IMG/VR virus record: IMGVR_UViG_3300037852_000054
Span: 1 to 27,516 of that record
Length of the DNA stretch: 27,516 bases
Origin: a virus
Direction: 5' to 3' (one strand)
Every line of letters starts with the position of its first letter. Position 1 is the stretch's first letter. This document shows positions 13,324-21,069 of the stretch, piece by piece. The notes beneath the pieces were generated by a model. That model did no database searches. It had not been told where the DNA came from and saw only the letters and a list, made by a program, of their open reading frames with translations. Both the position numbers and the translations under genes were made by a program.

Positions 13324-14162
13324 TAGCCGTCGCGCCGCTTGAGCGATCGCGGGCAGAATCGGCCGTAAGTTATACGATGCGTCAGATTCCCATCGAGCGC
13401 ATTCGCGCGTTTGCTTTTCAGCCGCGCAAGTGGTTCGACGCGGAGGAGATTCGCGCTCGCGCTGAGAGCATGAAGGCGTTAGGTCAGCAAGATCCCGTGA
13501 CGGTCGAGCCAGTGTACGGCGATCCTGATCATGACTTTGAACTGATTAACGGCGAGTCGCGCCTGCGCAGTGCACGCAAAGCCGGCATGAATACGTTGTG
13601 GGCCGCGGTGCGCTCGGTGCCTTACGGCTCCAAGCTGGACAAGCACCTCGCCTCCCTGGTCGCGAACTTCAATCGCTCCGATCACACGCCGATGGAGATC
13701 AGCGAGGCGCTGCGCATTCAAGTCCAGGAGGGCGGCAAGACTCAAGCCGAGGTGGCCCGCGCACTCGGCAAGCATCAGCTCTGGGTAGGCCATTTTCTTT
13801 CGTTGCAGAAACTGCATCCGGACTTGCAAGCGCTGATGCATCCGTCGATTCCAAAGGCGCAACGATTGGCGCCGGCGACCGCGTTCGAATTGGCGCGGCT
13901 TCCACTTGATAAGCAACTCGAAATTCTACGTCTGTCACGCGACGCGAATGGCCAAGTCAGTGTGATCCGCGTGCGGATTCGCGCCTTGAAGTCTTGCGGG
14001 AAAGAGACTGAGCCGTCAGCGAGGGAAAACGCCTATGTCTGGACAATGGAACGCGAACAGCGACACCAAGAGTTCAGCCGCCCAATTCCTGAGCATGTCG
14101 CACATTTGCGCGCCGGCATCAAAGAATTTCGCTCGCTGCTGAATTACAGGCATCTTAGATGA
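13320..14162 (+). CDS. ParB-like DNA-binding protein
   Basis: This 280-residue protein has a ParB/Spo0J-type N-terminal domain: MRQIPIERIRAFAFQPRKWF (20-39), then LINGESRLRSARKAG (75-89, the counterpart of the GERR CTP-binding box) and LVANFNRSDHTPMEISEAL (113-131, the counterpart of the ENLQR box). A helix-turn-helix follows at TQAEVARALGKHQLWVGHFL (141-160). The last 75 residues are charged and not recognised. ParB proteins bind a palindromic site and usually work with ParA, but no ParA is present here. The gene overlaps both neighbours (GTGA at the front, ATGA at the back), inside the head-tail connector set, so it is made with late structural proteins. A GTG at 13320 or an ATG at 13377 (residue 20) could be the start; coupling favours the GTG. 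Confidence 0.85.
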   Translation: MIAVAPLERSRAESAVSYTMRQIPIERIRAFAFQPRKWFDAEEIRARAESMKALGQQDPVTVEPVYGDPDHDFELINGESRLRSARKAGMNTLWAAVRSVPYGSKLDKHLASLVANFNRSDHTPMEISEALRIQVQEGGKTQAEVARALGKHQLWVGHFLSLQKLHPDLQALMHPSIPKAQRLAPATAFELARLPLDKQLEILRLSRDANGQVSVIRVRIRALKSCGKETEPSARENAYVWTMEREQRHQEFSRPIPEHVAHLRAGIKEFRSLLNYRHLR

Positions 14163-14785
14163 GCGGTAGACCTTCGCGCGAAAGCATCATGAATGCCCTG
14201 TTCGCCGTGCTGCAAGCCTCCGTGCAAGCGTCGTTCACGGCCAACACTGGCGCGGAATCCGAGACGCTCACGAATCCGAGCAGTACCGCCGGGCTCTTCA
14301 TTGGCCTACCGGTGCTTGGCGGCAGCATTCCGCGCGGCGCCGTCATCACGGGTCTATCGCCGCTGACGATGTCCCTACCGGCGACAGCGAACGCAGTCGG
14401 CGTGCCGCTGACCACCGGCTTTCTGACCTTCTCGCGGCGTCTGCAGCATTGGAATCAAGTCGCGTCGCAGCCGGCGTTGTTTCTTCGCGATGGCGATGAG
14501 GAAATGGAATACACGAATACTGTGTACCAGCGCCAGACGCTCAAATGCGAAGTCTGGATTTATAGCAATGCCGGCCAGGATCCAAACATCGCGCCTGGCA
14601 CTGCGCTCAATAATCTGCTCGACGCTGTGCAGGCCGCATTCAGTTCGGACAGCCCACTAGAGGCCAGATTTACGTTAGGCGGTCTAGTGGAATGGTGCCG
14701 CATCGTCGGCAAGATCATGAAAGAACCCGGCGACATGGATGGCCAGGCCATCGCGGTCGCCGATGTAGAAATCACTGTTCCTTAA
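14159..14785 (+). CDS. Probable tail terminator protein with beta-insert
   Basis: This is a 208-residue protein between the connectors and the tail tube gene, the place of the tail terminator (lambda gpU-like). The N-terminal helix (SRESIMNALFAVLQASVQAS) and the C-terminal half (ALFLRDGDEEMEY, LKCEVWIYSNAGQDPN, ALNNLLDAVQAAF, DMDGQAIAVADVEITV) fit tail-terminator or tail-completion proteins. Residues about 35-87 hold an insert, STAGLFIGLPVLGGSIPRGA then SPLTMSLPATANAVGVPLTT, closely related to the insert in the connector at 11879. The start overlaps the ParB-like stop as ATGA. Confidence 0.7.
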   Translation: MSGRPSRESIMNALFAVLQASVQASFTANTGAESETLTNPSSTAGLFIGLPVLGGSIPRGAVITGLSPLTMSLPATANAVGVPLTTGFLTFSRRLQHWNQVASQPALFLRDGDEEMEYTNTVYQRQTLKCEVWIYSNAGQDPNIAPGTALNNLLDAVQAAFSSDSPLEARFTLGGLVEWCRIVGKIMKEPGDMDGQAIAVADVEITVP

Positions 14786-14803
14786 ACTCGGAGAGCTCTT
14801 TCC

Positions 14804-15583
14804 ATGTCAAATACCAATGTGGTTCCGCAAGGCCTGTTCGGCCCCGGCATCCTGTTCCTCACGCGAACCGACATTGCGAACGGCACGCCGTACAACGTCG
14901 GATTCGTGAATGAATTCTCCTATGATTTTTCGTTCGACACGAAAGAGCTCTATGGCCAGAATCAGTTCGCGCTGCTCGCAGCTCGCGGCACTGCGAAGGC
15001 GACGGGGAAGATCAAGGCCGCGACACTTTCCGGCCAGGCACTGAATTCGTTGCTCTTGGGCGGCGCGTGGACCGCCGGCACGCAGTACGATCTTTTCGTC
15101 AATCCGTCGACGGCGATCCCGACGACGCCTTACCAGATCACGCCACCGCCGCCCAACAGCGGCACGTGGAATTCGGATCTTGGCGTGGTCAATGCCGCGA
15201 CGCTCGAGCCATTGACCCAGGTCGCGAGCGCTCCCGCCGCCGGACAGTATTCAGTCGCCGCCGGCGTCTACACGTTCTCATCCGCTGATCACACGGCCGG
15301 CGTATCGGTGATCATCAGTATCTCCTACAGCTATACCACCGGCGCGACCGGCATGAACCAGGTCGTGGCGAACTCGCTGATTGGCACCACGCCGACGTTC
15401 CAGCTCGACTACAGGACGATCCTGTACGGCGCCAGCTATTACATCCGCTTCTACAATTGCATCGGCGGGAAATGGGGCATGGCACACAAGATCACCGATT
15501 TCGCGATGCCCGAATACGATTTCCTGTTCTTCGCCAATGCGGCGCAGAACATCATGCTGATGAGCACGGCCACTCAAGCCTAG
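14804..15583 (+). CDS. Major tail tube protein
   Basis: This 259-residue protein polymerises into the tail tube. Features are NEFSYDFSFDTKELYGQNQF, ALLAARGTAKATGKIKAATL, SGQALNSLLLG, an internal beta-rich section with ITPPPPNSGTWNSDLGVVNA, then TFQLDYRTILYGASYYIRFY and KITDFAMPEYDFLFFANA. This order is usual for siphovirus tail tube proteins of this type, and it lies directly before the chaperone pair and tape measure as expected. The ATG has GGAGAG about nine bases upstream. Confidence 0.8.
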   Translation: MSNTNVVPQGLFGPGILFLTRTDIANGTPYNVGFVNEFSYDFSFDTKELYGQNQFALLAARGTAKATGKIKAATLSGQALNSLLLGGAWTAGTQYDLFVNPSTAIPTTPYQITPPPPNSGTWNSDLGVVNAATLEPLTQVASAPAAGQYSVAAGVYTFSSADHTAGVSVIISISYSYTTGATGMNQVVANSLIGTTPTFQLDYRTILYGASYYIRFYNCIGGKWGMAHKITDFAMPEYDFLFFANAAQNIMLMSTATQA

Positions 15584-15661
15584 TTTCGATTCATCCGGCC
15601 CGGCAGCCGGCTTCGTCCATTTCCTTTCAATGGGGCGTCGGCGGCCAAAAACCGTCGATGG

Positions 15662-15687
15662 GCGAGCGGAATGCCGGTTTCGCTCGC
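15662..15687 (+). terminator. Hairpin before tail chaperone gene
   Basis: GCGAGCGGAA (15662-15671) pairs with TTTCGCTCGC (15678-15687), ten base pairs with one G-T, loop TGCCGG. A smaller stem, TCGGCGG with CCGTCGA, lies shortly upstream. There is no proper T-tract (TTACCCC follows), so termination is doubtful; it resembles the other boundary hairpins in position, just before a ribosome site. Confidence 0.45.
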
Positions 15688-15713
15688 TTACCCCATCCCA
15701 TTGAGAGGCTTAT

Positions 15714-16046
15714 ATGGATTCAATCACAGTCAAACTCGGCGACAAAGACTACACGATCGGCCAGCTCGATCTTGGGCAGCTGCGCGATATGGCGATCGGC
15801 GTCACGTTGCCGGATGCAGACGATCAACAGGAAAGGGTTCGCCGCTCTTACGATCGCGCGGTCGCTGTCATCTCGGCCGGGCTACGCCGAGATCACCCGG
15901 AGATGACACCGCAGGAAATCTTCAAGATTCGCGGACTGACCAACACGCAGATGCGTGAGGCCAATGACGCGATTCTGCAGTACTCCGGCTTGGTGTCGGT
16001 CAAGACTGATGGAGCGCCGGCGGGGGAAGCGGCGGGAGCGGCATAG
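15714..16046 (+). CDS. Tail assembly chaperone (lambda G-like)
   Basis: This is a 110-residue acidic protein between tail tube and tape measure genes. It starts MDSITVKLGDKDYTIGQLDL and has a helical middle (RRSYDRAVAVISAGLRRDHP, MTPQEIFKIRGLTNTQMREA), the pattern of gpG-like chaperones that coat the tape measure during tail assembly. The ATG follows GAGAGG by about five bases. Its C-terminus, APAGEAAGAA, covers a G-rich slippery stretch (16022-16028), and the -1 frame is open from 16010 into the next ORF, so a fraction of ribosomes probably make a longer G-T fusion. Confidence 0.75.
   Translation: MDSITVKLGDKDYTIGQLDLGQLRDMAIGVTLPDADDQQERVRRSYDRAVAVISAGLRRDHPEMTPQEIFKIRGLTNTQMREANDAILQYSGLVSVKTDGAPAGEAAGAA
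16022..16028 (+). other. Candidate -1 frameshift site
   Basis: The heptamer G GGG GAA (zero-frame spacing) is the only good slip site inside the overlap (16010-16046) between the chaperone frame and the open -1 frame. The P-site codon re-pairs perfectly; the A-site codon re-pairs with one mismatch, so it is near-canonical rather than ideal. A slip here would give a 233-residue fusion. Confidence 0.5.
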
Positions 16047-16057
16047 ATTGGCCGCAC

Positions 16058-16414
16058 ATGTTCGGTCGACTCTGCACGGCGCTCAAAAAAACGCCGAGCG
16101 AAGTTCGATCCATGACGCTCCCGCAGGCATTCGAATTGTTTCACTACTGGGAAGCCTTTCCGCCAGAGCACGAAATGATGGCGATGTTTGCGCGCGTCTA
16201 TACGACGTGGAAACCGAAGACCAAGCAGCTGACCGAGCAAGAGCAGCGACTCGCGCATCAGGCTTCGCTCGAAGCTCGCTGGAAGGCCGGCGCGATGAAC
16301 GCCGCGCAGATCATGGCCGCTATGGGAGGGGCGCAGGCCGTAGCTGTTGGCGTCGACGGTTTGCTGCGCCCCGCGTCGATAGCGGATATGGGTAATGCTG
16401 GGGCGGCGTCCTAA
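16058..16414 (+). CDS. T part of tail chaperone G-T (frameshift product)
   Basis: This is an open frame, -1 relative to the chaperone gene, of 118 residues from its first ATG. Upstream of that ATG the frame stays open to 16010 and reads GIDWPHMFGRL, a Trp-containing start that looks like coding sequence. No ribosome site precedes the ATG. Features such as LPQAFELFHYWEAFPPEHEM and MMAMFARVYTTWKPK are typical of the T extension, which recruits tail tube protein to the tape measure. It is therefore better read as the 3' half of a frameshifted fusion than as a separate gene. The stop codon lies in the loop of the terminator hairpin at 16400. Confidence 0.7.
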   Translation: MFGRLCTALKKTPSEVRSMTLPQAFELFHYWEAFPPEHEMMAMFARVYTTWKPKTKQLTEQEQRLAHQASLEARWKAGAMNAAQIMAAMGGAQAVAVGVDGLLRPASIADMGNAGAAS

Positions 16415-16439
16415 CGGGCGCTGCCCCCTCTTTTTTTTT
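16400..16439 (+). terminator. Rho-independent terminator
   Basis: GGGGCGGCGTCC (16400-16411) pairs with GGGCGCTGCCCC (16416-16427), 12 pairs including two G-T, loop TAAC, followed by CTC and nine T. It is the strongest terminator-like structure in the window, yet lies directly in front of the tape measure gene and overlaps the end of the chaperone frame. Confidence 0.85.
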
Positions 16440-16452
16440 GGGGTATTAATCC

Positions 16453-18990
16453 ATGGCGGATTCGAACCTAAGTGTCAAGATCACGGCGGACACGACGAAT
16501 TTCACCGCGGCCATGGCTGTTTCCAAGGCTGCGCTGAATGATCGCGCGGCTGCCTTGCGGGAAGCGATCAAAGCTGAAACCAGTTTTGGTACCGCGAACA
16601 TCGCTGCCGCCCAGGCCGTACAGCAGGCGGCGGAGAATGTCGCCAGAGCGCAGGCGCAGGTCCGAGGCTTAAACGAGCAACTCAAGGCCACGAGCGCGAC
16701 GAGCAACGCCATGGGCGGCTCGCTTCAAGGATTGAATGCCACCCTATCAAAGGCCTTCGCGGTCACGGGTGTTGGGATCGCTCTCGAAGGGATCAATAAG
16801 CTCGGGCAGGCCATAACGACTCTCGGCGACCGTGCGATTGAGATCCGTACGATGAGCGAGGTCTTGGGCGTCACAACCTCGCAATTCCAGGCAATGAGCG
16901 TCGCCGGCGAGGAGGCCGGCGTATCGGCACAGGTTTTCGCGCGCGCCAGTGAGCGCTTAACAAATCTGCTCTCGGAAGCCCGCGACGGGGCAGGGAAAGC
17001 CGTCGAGAAGCTGCATGAGCTTGGCGTATCGACCCAGGATATCGCTAATAAAAATTTCCAGCTGAATGATGTGCTCGCGGTGTTGAAAACGCGGCTGGAA
17101 GATGTCAACACCAAGGATGATACGAGAAAAGCACTTCTTCAGGAATTAGGCGCGCGGACGGCGCTCGCGATTGAAGCCATCAAAGAATATGACGGCAGCG
17201 AGCGCGGCGTCTCATCGGCGATGACGCGCGTCAATGGCCTTTTGCCTGAGCAGGTGGAACATCTGAAGGAGGCAAAAACCTGGTGGTCAGAGATGGGGAC
17301 CGCCGCCGCGAATACTGCTTCTAAAATGGTGGCGGCCGCCGCGGGCATGCTCGATGCCTACAAGAACGCGGTGCTGGCGAAAAATCCGCAGTTAGGATCG
17401 GCGGGACCAAGTTCCGGCCCTGGCCACGATGCCTCCTCCACCGGCGAAGCGCGGGCGGCCGAGGAGAGCGCTCGCCAGCAGGAAGCCGTTCATAACGAGG
17501 TCCTGCACAGCGAGATGGAATCAGTCAAGGAGGGCGTTGCAGCCTTTGCGTCTGGCACAGCCGAGCGTCTGGCGGCGCTGCAGCGATACGCCAGTCTTGC
17601 GAAGCAGTATTACGGCGCCGGCAACGTCGATGAGGTCAGGAAGGCGAATAGCGAGGTCCTTGCGGCGGAACGTGAATTCCACGACACGCAGAGCCGCGAA
17701 GCGATCACCTCTGCAAAAGAACAAGCACAAGCCGTAATGGCGGACACCAGCTTGAGCTTGAGTCAAAGGCTCGATGATGAGCGAACGATCTGGAGCGGCG
17801 TTCTCGCCAGCGACAAGCTCGGCAATGCGCAGCGCATCGAGGCGGCCCGCGAGTTCTCTCGCGAGTACACCGAGGTTGCCAAGCAGACGGCCGCCCAGGC
17901 CGCTGCGGTTTCGCGCATCGATGCCTCGACGGATATCGCCATTGAGAAAATCCAATTGGATGCCAAGCGCAGCGCGCTTGAGCAAGAGCTGCAGGCGAAC
18001 CAGGTTACAGCTGCCCAAAAGCTCGCCATCATGCGTCAGCTTGCTTCGGAGTCCTTTTCTCTGGACCTGCAGGCGCTCACCAGCGAGCTGCAGACGCTGC
18101 GGGAGGGAACCGCGGAATACGAACGCGTCTACAGCCAAATAAGGGAGCTGAAGGCCAGACTTGTTGCGGATCTCGAGGGCTACGACTCGCAGTACCAGAA
18201 GGATCTCGCGAAGCAGCTCAAGGAGCAGAGCGCGCTGTGGAAAAGCACTGTCGGGGAAATAGAGAGTGTCGAAGGAACATTGGTCACCGATGTGCTCACC
18301 AAGCGCAAAACGTTGGCCCAGACCCTAATTCAAGTATCGAGCGATTTGATAACGAAGGAAATCGCGAACGACATCAAAGCGTTCACCACGAAACTGCTGC
18401 TCAATGATCAAACAAAGGCACTCGAACAGGGCGGCCTTTTGTATCACGCGCTATTCCAGACTCAGAAGACGGCTGCCACGGTCACCGCCGAGGCGGCGCA
18501 GACCAGCGCCGTGGTCTCTGGTCAGGCCGCGCAGAACGCCGCACTGACATCAGGCGCGGCGGCTGGCAAGGCTGTGCAAGCGTCCACCGGCCCAGCCGAG
18601 GTGATGGCGCTGGCCGCCGAGGCCTTCGCGGGAGCTTTTGCAGCCACGGCGGCGATTCCTTATATCGGGCCGGAGCTCGCACCGGCGGCAGGTGCGGAAG
18701 CCTATGCGGCAGTGGCGTCGATGTCCGGCCCCGCGTCTCTCGACGTCGGTACCAACTACGTTCCGCGCGACATGATCGCGCAATTGCACGAAGGCGAATC
18801 AGTGCAGCCAAAGGCCTATAACCCGGCGGCAGGCGGCAGAGACGGCGGTGGCGGCGATACCCATCTGCATTTGAATATGAGTGCTTTCGACGCGTCTGGC
18901 ATGGATAGGCTCGTTCACAGTCAAGGCTTTCGCGATGCGGTTGCATCGAGCATGAACAAACACATCAATCGCGGCGGGCGCTTAGGCTAA
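16453..18990 (+). CDS. Tail tape measure protein
   Basis: This 845-residue protein sets tail length and leaves the tail during genome injection. The N-terminus (SVKITADTTNFTAAMAVSKA) and long helical coiled-coil stretches throughout (for example RAAALREAIKAE, ARAQAQVRGLNEQLKA, LDQALTS-type repeats and LRQLASESFSLDL-like regions near 510-580) are typical. At about 1.5 angstrom per residue a tail near 125 nm would be expected. The C-terminus has an Ala/Gly-rich hydrophobic segment with IPYIGPEL at 735, then NYVPRDMIAQLHEGESVQPK and LHLNMSAFDASGMDRL (805-820). Two of these C-terminal segments recur in swapped order in the Tat-signal protein at 2068. The ATG has only a weak G-rich stretch upstream. 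The stop overlaps the next start as TAATG. Confidence 0.92.
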   Translation: MADSNLSVKITADTTNFTAAMAVSKAALNDRAAALREAIKAETSFGTANIAAAQAVQQAAENVARAQAQVRGLNEQLKATSATSNAMGGSLQGLNATLSKAFAVTGVGIALEGINKLGQAITTLGDRAIEIRTMSEVLGVTTSQFQAMSVAGEEAGVSAQVFARASERLTNLLSEARDGAGKAVEKLHELGVSTQDIANKNFQLNDVLAVLKTRLEDVNTKDDTRKALLQELGARTALAIEAIKEYDGSERGVSSAMTRVNGLLPEQVEHLKEAKTWWSEMGTAAANTASKMVAAAAGMLDAYKNAVLAKNPQLGSAGPSSGPGHDASSTGEARAAEESARQQEAVHNEVLHSEMESVKEGVAAFASGTAERLAALQRYASLAKQYYGAGNVDEVRKANSEVLAAEREFHDTQSREAITSAKEQAQAVMADTSLSLSQRLDDERTIWSGVLASDKLGNAQRIEAAREFSREYTEVAKQTAAQAAAVSRIDASTDIAIEKIQLDAKRSALEQELQANQVTAAQKLAIMRQLASESFSLDLQALTSELQTLREGTAEYERVYSQIRELKARLVADLEGYDSQYQKDLAKQLKEQSALWKSTVGEIESVEGTLVTDVLTKRKTLAQTLIQVSSDLITKEIANDIKAFTTKLLLNDQTKALEQGGLLYHALFQTQKTAATVTAEAAQTSAVVSGQAAQNAALTSGAAAGKAVQASTGPAEVMALAAEAFAGAFAATAAIPYIGPELAPAAGAEAYAAVASMSGPASLDVGTNYVPRDMIAQLHEGESVQPKAYNPAAGGRDGGGGDTHLHLNMSAFDASGMDRLVHSQGFRDAVASSMNKHINRGGRLG

Positions 18991-19625
18991 TGGGCATTCT
19001 ACTTTTTACCGGCGGCTCGCCGGCTCCTTCGCTGATATTTCCGTACACGCTGCCAGGCATTCAGTTTGATTACATTCGTTATTACATGCCGTCCACCGGC
19101 GTGCAGACCGCACTATCCGGCAAGCAGTCCACGATTGCCTATCGCGCGTATCCGTTGGTGCATTGGGAATATTCTTTCGAGTTCCTGCGCGACAACGTGA
19201 ATACGGAGGTTCAGCAGCTGGTCGGACTGCTCAATGCGGTGCAGGGCCGCGCCGGCACCTTCCTGCACACGGATCCGGATTTCAACGCGGTATCGGCGCA
19301 GCCGTTCGGCACCGGCGATGGCAGCACGCTGCAATTTCAGCTGGTTGCGACCTACAATCCTAGCGGCGCGTCCGCGCCGGAGCTGGTGCAGAATTTCAAC
19401 GGCTCTCCCAGCATCTATATCAATGGCACGCTGCAGTCATCCGGCTATTCCGTCGACGGCCAGGGCATCGTTCATTTTTCGACGCCGCCGAGCTCCGGAG
19501 CCGCGTTGACCTGGTCCGGGCAATTTTATTATCGCTGCCGCTTCGATGAGGATCATTTCGAGTTCAAGAAATTTATGAATCATTTGTGGAAAGTCGAAGT
19601 AAAGTTCACAAGTGTCACGTTATGA
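18990..19625 (+). CDS. Distal tail protein (DUF2460, GTA gp12-like)
   Basis: This 211-residue protein begins the tail tip set. Motifs such as TLPGIQFDYIRYYMPSTGVQ, YRAYPLVHWEYSFEFLRDNV, LVGLLNAVQGRAGTFLHTDP, TGDGSTLQFQLVATY and a C-terminal YRCRFDEDHFEFKKFMNHLW are those of the DUF2460 family, the distal tail protein of the Rhodobacter gene transfer agent. It connects the tail tube to the hub. It overlaps both neighbours (TAATG at the front, ATGA at the back), so the tail tip genes are tightly coupled. Confidence 0.85.
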   Translation: MGILLFTGGSPAPSLIFPYTLPGIQFDYIRYYMPSTGVQTALSGKQSTIAYRAYPLVHWEYSFEFLRDNVNTEVQQLVGLLNAVQGRAGTFLHTDPDFNAVSAQPFGTGDGSTLQFQLVATYNPSGASAPELVQNFNGSPSIYINGTLQSSGYSVDGQGIVHFSTPPSSGAALTWSGQFYYRCRFDEDHFEFKKFMNHLWKVEVKFTSVTL

Positions 19626-20635
19626 AGAACGCCTCTGCTTCGACGGTTGCGATTTTATCGAGCGGCCGGTGGACTCTCGCTGAACTGTATGACTTCACGC
19701 TCGCGAGCGGCCAGGTCTACCATTTCACGAATTTTGACGTTCCTTTGTTGGCCTCGATCTATTGGCCGGCCGCGGGCCCCTTCACCTATCGGACCGGACT
19801 GACCATCAAGCGCGGCGCGAAAACGCAAAAGGCCGGCACGGATGGCGGCAGCATGAAGCTCACCATCTCGCCACAGGCCGATTCGCCCCAGGCGCCGGTG
19901 CTGATCAACGGTTATCCTTTTCTAAAAGCCTGCCGCTTGGGATTTTTCGACAACGCGACGATCCAGCTATCGAAGCTGTTCATGAATCAGCCGACGGCAA
20001 CGCGCGGCGTGGATCCCTCGCCCGGTGCCGTGGGTGATTTCAAAGGCGTCGCCCAGGACGTGCAGGCCGGCAGGCTGTCCGCCGAAATCACGGTCGATAA
20101 TTATCTTGCGCTCTTAGGCAATCAGCAGATGCCCCGCCAGCTGTTCGGCGTCGGCTGCTGGCATCAGGTGTATGACGCCGGCTGTACGCTTCTGAAGGCT
20201 GCGTTCACATCGACCGCCCGCGTAACCGCGGTCACGGATGGCGCGCATTTCAATACGAGCCTGGCTGCGCTGGATGCTTACTTTCAATTGGGCGTTATTC
20301 AATTCTTGACCGGTCCGAATGCCGGATTCTCGGCGAATGTCGCCAATTCATTCAACGCTGGCGGCGCGATAGTTACGCGGTATCCGTTTCCAATCGCGCC
20401 GAATGTCGGCGATCAATTCACGATTTACCCTGGCTGCGATTTGCAGGAGAGCACCTGCATCAACAAGTTCAACAATCTTGCGCATTTCGGCGGTCAGCCT
20501 TATGTGCCGGTGCCGGAGACGATCATCGATGGCGGCACGAACGCACCGCCAGCGCAGGTAGCAGGCGCCCAGGCCGGTCAGTTGATAGGCAGTCTGCCGA
20601 GCGGTACCGGCGGGTATGGACCCTACAAGACATGA
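19622..20635 (+). CDS. Tail hub protein (DUF2163/BR0599, Fe-S type)
   Basis: This is a 337-residue protein of the DUF2163/BR0599 type. The N-terminal half (LAELYDFTLASGQVYHFTNF, YWPAAGPFTYRTGLTIKRG) is the hub domain. The C-terminal half has four cysteines in the expected pattern: FGVGCWHQVYDAGC (Cys179, Cys188) and YPGCDLQESTC (Cys272, Cys279), then INKFNNLAHFGGQPYVPVP. Related proteins (lambda gpL, gene transfer agent gp13) carry an iron-sulfur cluster, so the same is likely here. The start is the ATG overlapping the previous stop; an in-frame upstream extension is unnecessary. The end overlaps the peptidase gene as ATGA. Confidence 0.85.
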   Translation: MKNASASTVAILSSGRWTLAELYDFTLASGQVYHFTNFDVPLLASIYWPAAGPFTYRTGLTIKRGAKTQKAGTDGGSMKLTISPQADSPQAPVLINGYPFLKACRLGFFDNATIQLSKLFMNQPTATRGVDPSPGAVGDFKGVAQDVQAGRLSAEITVDNYLALLGNQQMPRQLFGVGCWHQVYDAGCTLLKAAFTSTARVTAVTDGAHFNTSLAALDAYFQLGVIQFLTGPNAGFSANVANSFNAGGAIVTRYPFPIAPNVGDQFTIYPGCDLQESTCINKFNNLAHFGGQPYVPVPETIIDGGTNAPPAQVAGAQAGQLIGSLPSGTGGYGPYKT

Positions 20636-21069
20636 CGCGCAAGCCGGATCCAATTGCGACCGCGAGACAGCGCGTGGTCGAGGAGGCGCTCAGCTGGTGC
20701 TCGACGCCGTTCCACGATGCGGCCCACGTCAAGGGCGCCGGCGCCGACTGCTTAGGACTACTGATCGGCGTCTATTCCGCGGCGGGACTGATTGAGGATT
20801 TCAGGCCGGATCCATATTCGCCGCAGTGGTTCGAGCATCGCGATCAACCGCGATTTCTGCAGGGCCTCGAGCAATATGCACATCGCGTGCAAGCGGCGCT
20901 GCCAGGCGATCTGGCCATGTACAACTTCGGCAGGCATGCGGCGCATGGCGCGATCATCATCGATGAACTGACCATCGTGCACGCCTGGAAGCCGGGTGGC
21001 TGCGTCACGAAGGGATCGTTTGCAGATATGCTGCCGCGCCTGCATTCGCTCTGGTCAGTGTTTCCATGA
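20632..21069 (+). CDS. Tail tip NlpC/P60 cell-wall peptidase
   Basis: This 145-residue protein has the NlpC/P60 core: GADCLGLLIGVY with the catalytic Cys40 and RHAAHGAIIID with the catalytic His105, followed by a VHAW strand carrying a polar third residue. In phages and gene transfer agents this protein sits on the tail tip and opens peptidoglycan during injection (lambda gpK-like). No signal peptide is present, as expected for a virion component. It lies between hub 1 and the large hub gene, overlapping both as ATGA. Confidence 0.9.
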   Translation: MTRKPDPIATARQRVVEEALSWCSTPFHDAAHVKGAGADCLGLLIGVYSAAGLIEDFRPDPYSPQWFEHRDQPRFLQGLEQYAHRVQAALPGDLAMYNFGRHAAHGAIIIDELTIVHAWKPGGCVTKGSFADMLPRLHSLWSVFP

